The notes under the pieces were generated by a model, which saw only the letters and a program-made list of their open reading frames with translations, made no database searches and was not told the origin of the DNA. The translations under genes were made by a program, and so were the position numbers. A stretch of DNA of 64,000 nucleotides from Symbiodinium natans (taxonomy: Eukaryota; Sar; Dinophyceae; Suessiales; Symbiodiniaceae). Positions 59,301-64,000 of this stretch are shown piece by piece (within the stretch, counting starts at the first letter, position 1; the number at the start of each line of letters is the position of its first letter). The stretch covers positions 95,001 to 159,000 of the forward strand of contig CAJNDS010002275.1 of NCBI GenBank assembly GCA_905221605.1, given 5' to 3'.

Positions 59301-60118
59301 TCCTGTCCTCTGGAGGTTGGCACCCAGAGGACATTTGCGCACAAGCTTGATCATGTTTGACCTCATGGAGAGGCTGCGTGCACTCTCCTCGCGCACGTCC
59401 CGGTGCGCAGGAGTCTTTCCAGATCAACTTCCTGGAGATCCCAAACACTGGGACACCAGGTGGACGTGGACCAAGTCACGGCTGCAACTTTGGGCATGTA
59501 GCGATGTAAAGTGACAGCAGCTGAGGTGAAAGCCTGGTGGGGTCCTCTGGCTCAGGCCGGGATGCCCGCCTTGATGGCCCAACTTCTGCTTCTTGCAGTA
59601 GTTCTTCAGGGCGCGGGCTGGGTTTCCATCCAGACCTCTGTCGACATGCTCCCCCTGTTCAACTCGGGGCTGGGCTGTCAGACGATGGACTCAGGCACCA
59701 GGGATACACGAGGGATTCACATCGGCACAGGTCCTGGCGGGTCTCCGCATACAAGCAGTGCCGCTAGTCCATGGGTTGCCTGTCACGCTGGCATGTCTCT
59801 CTGCTGGATTCTTGTGTCGCACGAGATCACATTGTAAAGCATTGCTTGGCAGTCACAAAGTCATTGGTTCTTCCAACTTTTACCATCCTCGTGATTGCCA
59901 GCAACGGGAGTCCAAAAGAACTGCTTGTCCTGCTCGGCCAGGATTGGGGGTATGTGCTGACAGAGCTAGATCGCCCCGGCAAGTTGAATGCTGCCAAGGT
60001 GGGCCGCTTGTTGACGCTTGTTGACGCTTGTTGCCCTGCATGCGTGGCCTCGCCATGGCCTCGCCATGGCCATGGCCAGGCTATGGAGCTTGGAATCCCT
60101 GCCAAGAGCAAATTGTGC
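50374..60118 (+). CDS. tRNase Z (ribonuclease Z), partial, split by a 6.8-kb intron
   Basis: Metallo-beta-lactamase endonuclease that trims tRNA 3' trailers. Exon pieces follow the order of the short-form (ELAC1) enzyme: VMFLGTGSAVPVPGQRN (about 50398-50450); ILIDCGEGTQHHIK (to 50804, GC donor); VSKLLKLSRVE (50859-50891); VVLLTHLHGDHCYGLFGL (57688 on), the zinc-binding His-motif; FLEHLQHVAATAF...LLIAGPQG (about 59110-59194); LRTMVETVLLSSG (59275 on); TELDRPGKLNAAK (in 59942-59998); and AMELGIPAKSKL (60080 on). Introns 50892-57687 and 59195-59274 are GT-AG and join in frame. ATG at 50374 or 50401 could start the protein. The last conserved motifs (GHST-like, final His) were not found, so the gene probably continues past the minisatellite or out of the window. 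The 6.8-kb intron holds a RING-finger gene. Confidence 0.85.
51915..52421 (+). CDS. Unrecognised open frame, 168 codons
   Basis: An open frame rich in Arg, Glu, Leu and Ala with no recognised domain, inside tRNase Z intron 50892-57687. A helical stretch (ELQAELKRFLASSP) is plausible protein. It may be an upstream exon of the RING gene or a chance frame. Confidence 0.2.
   Translation: MQAFALDRIRPPYVLPGAAPGMAPPSDLHFCFEAGAEMGVAERGRMWARGQLPGRERRLEADSVLRGCALLKLRAFWRKDSGGCQELQAELKRFLASSPRPSEAPSKLQRFPVCHNNGFRECSESWFFLWLCFAGLLRGEELSVRFVGNGSNTGCLPDAYQLCLVECC
53622..57335 (+). CDS. RING-H2 finger protein, candidate E3 ubiquitin ligase
   Basis: The zinc-binding residues come from two places. ERQCPICMDSME has Cys codons at 54227 and 54236. 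LRCGHAYHMTCLRTW...CPSCQQEFGK is at about 56415-56510. Together they give Cys-Cys, Cys-His-His-Cys, Cys-Cys, the RING-H2 order. Other likely exons are 53622 on (VDLGDDVGIVENFEAIGMHI), about 53775-53870 (Ser/Glu-rich), 53939 on (LPGPVSGSLSLPDDLEEA), about 54422-54490 (LDEDGDVDTYLAEKL), 56627 on (VGKQPRLGTFTWHCEEF) and about 57150-57330 (FKWHSCEKTEPEPRF). Joins between them are not resolved, so this could be two neighbouring genes. The function as a ubiquitin ligase is inferred from the RING only. All of it lies inside tRNase Z intron 50892-57687. Confidence 0.65.
54684..54699 (+). repeat. Poly-G run
   Basis: Sixteen consecutive G, in an intron or intergenic part of the RING gene region. A TG microsatellite lies at about 55466-55482. 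Confidence 0.9.
57808..57910 (+). repeat. (TG)n, (TC)n and TGTCTG microsatellites
   Basis: (TG)n at about 57808-57828, (TC)n at about 57838-57861, then TGTCTGTG variants to about 57910. They lie just after the tRNase Z exon at 57688. Confidence 0.9.
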
Positions 60119-60339
60119 GTGGCCAAGTTGGAGAAGCCAAGTCATGCCAACACAATGCCGAAGCATTCGGAGGCTTGGACAGCTCAAGCAAGGAAGGACT
60201 GTGGAGCTGGACGATGGTTCGTGAGCTACCCAGTAACAAATGCTGCGGTACAGATTCGCGATCCGAATGCCATTTGATGCTTCGAGATTCGTCTGAGACA
60301 CGAGGTGCACTGATGTTGTGGATTCAGTTGACTCAACCT

Positions 60340-60930
60340 TTCGCCCCCCCTCCCCCGATCTTCCGGTGTGACGTGGTTGTTCTGGAATCAGTTGACCCAC
60401 CCCTCCCCAACACCAACAGGAGATGATGCTCTTAATGCTTCGGTGTGATGTGGTGGTCATGGGTTCACTTGTTTCAACTCCTCCCCCCCCCTCCCCCGCC
60501 AGCCAGAGATGATCTTTCGGAGGCTTTACTTATAGATGTAGTTGAACACCCCCCAGCCAGAGATGACCTGACGGTGTGATATGGCTGTTACAGATTCAGT
60601 TGACCCCCCCTCCAACCGAAGATGGCTCTCTGATGCTCCGGTGTGATGAGGCTGTTACGACCAGGTTCTTATCCCCCTGCCAGAGATGATCTTATGGAGC
60701 GGAGTGAAATGGCTTCAGTTCACCACGTACTTATCAACAGGGCCAGAGAGGATCTTGCGGAGTGATGTGGCTCGTGTAGATCAAGTTGACCATGGATTCA
60801 GTTGACCACGTGATTATCGGCCCCCCCCACCATGAAGCAAAAGATGATCTTCCGGAGTGATGTGGTTGTGATGGATTCAGTTGACCACAGTATTATCACC
60901 CCCCCTCCCCCAGCCAGAGATGATTACTTG
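60340..60930 (+). repeat. Diverged minisatellite with C-tracts
   Basis: About eight copies of a 60-90 base unit: CCAGAGATGATCTT, CGG(T/A)GTGATGTGG, TGTNATGGATTCAGTTGAC, then a C-run such as CCCCCCCTCCCCC. Copies differ by small insertions, and the C-tract length varies most. Confidence 0.85.
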
Positions 60931-63900
60931 CCAGACGCCGCTCCTGCTCGAGACAGGTTCTGCGACCATATGAAGGCAGCTTTATCACTTGCGACTATTT
61001 CGAAGTCAAAGTGAGTGTGTATTTCTGGCTGGGAGTGTATCCATAAGAACCATACGGCTCATGGGGAGGGGGCGGGGTCAACTGAATCCATAGCAGGGCA
61101 TTGCTAGTCGCGAATGAATAAAAAATTGTAGTCGCAAGTGATACCACTTCCAGTCGCAAGTGAGAAAATCTTAAAGTCCCAAGTCAGGTGCGCTCTTGCA
61201 TAAAAGGTAAAGACTTTTATCGCTCAGCCTGTTGTGGATCACGCTCCGGATGCTCGAGCGGCTGCGTGAGCATAGTGGGTAAACATGCAGGGTTTTGTTT
61301 TTGACCTTTGCCCGCCGTGTTTATCAAGGACGGTTTCGCCGGCACAAGTTCTCGGACGCCCACTCATTGCATCTCCGAGTTTGCCGGTTTTTCAGTACAG
61401 TTGGAAGGCTGTGGACTGACCCAGGCCCAACCATTCCTGGCCGGACATTGGCAGTCTTGCAGGCTGGAGCAGCTGGGTATAGCTGGGTGTTGCCGCTGAG
61501 ATAGAGATCTCAGAGTCATGTAATCCTGGGGTTCAGGACACTTCTGATGCATCAGCGGCAATTGAACCTTGTCGTGGGGCTGCATGTGCCGGGCTCCCTG
61601 TCACACTTGTTTTGGCAGCCACCGCTGCAGTTCATACTTGCAGATGTTTTTGTAGGCTGCCAGACGACTGGCAGAAACTGCTGAGTCTCTTTTTTTGAAG
61701 CTTGATGGAATGCTCCAGATGTCCAAGAAAGAAGTATTGACAGTTTCCGTCCCAGGTTGTACATGAAGCCACATTTGAAGACAGCATGGAGACAGAGGCA
61801 GGCAACCTAGAATGAGGTGGCGAAATGATGTACAGTGAGTGCACGGACCTTGATCTCGAGGCAATCAGAAAGGGCCACAGCACGTGCGGCGCCCTACGAA
61901 TGAGCCAGCGAGGCTGAAAAAAGACCACGCCTTGCCTTGAGGAGCACCATGGCGGCACGCTTTGCGGCCGCGTGTCAAGCGCAGGGAGCTCAGAAAGAAT
62001 GCTGGAAGGGAGTCATACTGTTGCAGAGCGCAGCATGCAGTATCTGCCCTTCGGTTGCCAACATTCTGCATTCGGTTTGCAATCAGTGCATCACAGCATG
62101 CATTCTCTGCATTGTCAACCTGGTCAGCAGCATTGATGTCCAAACGAATGCGTAATGCAGTTATAAGCTAGCCTCGCACCTCACTGAATATGCAGAACAA
62201 AGCGACGTCTCGGAATGTTGAGAGGGCATGCGCCATGCCACAACGCAGATGCATGCGAGTGGCTTTTCCAGCCTCTTGCAGAGGCAGGGTCTGCCAAGGG
62301 GAAGCCTCGACTTCCTGTATTGGCTTCCTTGATTCTTCGCTTGAGGCACTGTGCTGACAGCGCTCTACGAGAGTCCTGTTCGGAGCTCTCTCCATTTGCT
62401 GGTTATGACCTGGCGCTGCTGGGTGCAGGCAGCGTCTCGTCCTTCGGGTAGAAAAGGCAGTCCATTGACCCAACCGACCCCAATCGGTGCTCAGGGCTCC
62501 CAAGATCTTCCCAGGGTTCAGGTTGGGGGTAGCTTTTGAGGATCGTTTCCCTCGTTGTCAAATCACTATTGTGATTGGGGGACCTGCATTCAGCCGAAGC
62601 ACAAATTCGAACTGGGGTGTCCTATCGCCTTTAGCAACTCAGGGAACTCATGTCAGGATTTCTGGCAGGTGGAAAGGAAGATACAGGAGAGCAAATCGAG
62701 GGGGGGACAACAACACTGCCAAGATGAATGCGCCATCCTGAAGCAAGAACCTCCTACCAAAACCCTTCCTTGGTCTTGCACTGTTCGATGTTGTTGCGCC
62801 GAAATCGATGACACTGTGCATTTGAAAGAGTGACCTTGTCTGCACCCACAAGTTTCGAGACAGATTTATGCCGATGTGTTTCTGCATGCCAGAAGGAGCT
62901 CCTAGAGTATGCAAGTATGCAACGCACCGGAAGCACGGGTCCAGCTCACCTGTGCTCACTTGTGCTCACCTGTGCTGTTCTGGTGGTCATCTGCGGCGCT
63001 ATCCGCCGCCAACAGGAACGAATCTCACCTTCAGAGGGCTTACATGCCAGTCCAACGATTCTCAGATAGAGGCACAGTGGCGCTTCTGAGTACAAGGGCT
63101 CGACTTTACAAGGCAAGGCCTTTGCCTTGACAATGCGAAGCGTCCCCAGAGTTCATCCGCCAGTCGAGCCTTGCAACTCCCCTCTCCCAGCCTATGAGGC
63201 TCCCATCCAAAGGTTCAGGCTTCCAGCCCATTCCTTGGGCAGGCTGACGCGGCATGTGTCCGATCCCGCAAGCGCTGTGATAACAGAGGACTCCCCATTC
63301 GCTTTCAAGCCTGAATCGAACAAACGCTTAGGGAAGGTTGGAGGCAGGGTGAGAGGCTACCTGGACAGGTGGGTCTTACCTTAGGACTCCTAAAATCTCC
63401 TAGGTTCCAGTGCGAAATTGTGACGATTCGGCATCATCCTGCTAATAACACGACGTGCCTCAATGTCGACTCTCCTCCATTCCACTCCATTCATATCCTG
63501 TGACAGGTGCCGCATCGCGCGCGCGCCGGGTTGCTTCTTCCATGTTTCTCGACACGAGTCCAGCTAGAGGTCCAGCGTCCGGAAGCGGCTTGTCTGCACT
63601 GCGAAAGGACCCCCCCTGCAAAACGAGACTGCTTTAAGGCTAAGGGTCGATTAAAAATATTCGGGACGATGAAGGCTTGAACATTGCTCACGAAGGCGTA
63701 TTTTGCGCGGCACCTGAGATGCATCATGCGAACGAAGCACGCGGGCGCAGGAGTCGCATGTCCCTTCGAAACAGAGCAACTTGCACCGATACTTGAGGTC
63801 CTTGTGCTGAAGGCCCCGCAGTCCGGGGTATCCCAAGTTTGTGTGATGTAATGAAAATGTTGCGCTGGCAACAAACTGTCTGGCTTGCGATGCCTTGGTT

Positions 63901-64000
63901 CAAATCGGACCCGATGTTCTTCGTAATGTAGATTGTACCACTGGCGCTGGACAGAATAAGCTCAGCTTTGGCACAGCTGTTCGGAGTCGAATAGGTGTGT
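60931..64000. other. No recognisable gene
   Basis: Remaining tRNase Z exons could lie here, but none of its last motifs was found. A + open frame at 63127-63384 is rich in Pro, Arg and Ser and has no known match. Confidence 0.35.
61063..61092 (-). repeat. Inverted copy of the minisatellite core
   Basis: GGGGAGGGGGCGGGGTCAAC followed by TGAATCCATA is the reverse complement of the GGATTCAGTTGACCCC-rich core of the array at 60340-60930. The pair could form a stem. Confidence 0.75.

Overview
The window looks like nuclear DNA of a dinoflagellate, most likely in or near the Symbiodiniaceae. Genes are sparse, intron-rich and all on the + strand. Exons found by protein homology join at unusual splice sites: donors are a mixture of GT, GC and GA, and nearly every acceptor is AG followed by G. 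A 22-nt stretch at 28083-28104 resembles the dinoflagellate spliced-leader (SL) sequence. Microsatellites and C- or G-rich low-complexity tracts are common. Everything here was read by eye; no alignment or RNA data were available.

Layout. 1-8.2 kb has no recognisable gene. 8.3-8.7 kb and 10.6-11.4 kb hold exons of helical/coiled-coil proteins of unknown function. 9.03-9.71 kb is an intronless pyroglutamyl-peptidase I-like gene. 12.3-13.7 kb is an FkbM-type methyltransferase-like gene with a probable signal peptide. 14.8-21.5 kb is a multi-exon EF-hand gene with at least eight EF-hand units. 23.8-49.3 kb is one very long importin-5-type karyopherin-beta gene. 50.4-60.1 kb and probably beyond is a tRNase Z gene. 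60.3-60.9 kb is a diverged minisatellite. 61-64 kb has no recognisable gene.

The most striking feature is genes inside genes on the same strand. The importin exons run in the right protein order and join in frame across three large introns. Intron 28007-32779 contains a whole methyltransferase gene, intron 33170-35578 contains retrotransposon pol remnants, and intron 36033-41179 contains a whole S1-domain RNA-binding protein gene. The tRNase Z gene repeats the pattern: intron 50892-57687 contains a RING-H2 gene.

The methyltransferase gene is itself unusual. It appears to encode one polypeptide of about 870 residues that fuses a cyclopropane-fatty-acid-synthase-like domain to a coclaurine-N-methyltransferase-like domain. 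The SL-like relic lies about 430 bases upstream of its first ATG, which suggests that the gene arrived as a retroposed spliced mRNA. The housekeeping genes (importin, tRNase Z, S1 protein) are not linked by pathway; the common theme is genome architecture. Assembly error is the main alternative for the nesting, but an error would have to place several complete genes exactly between in-frame exons.
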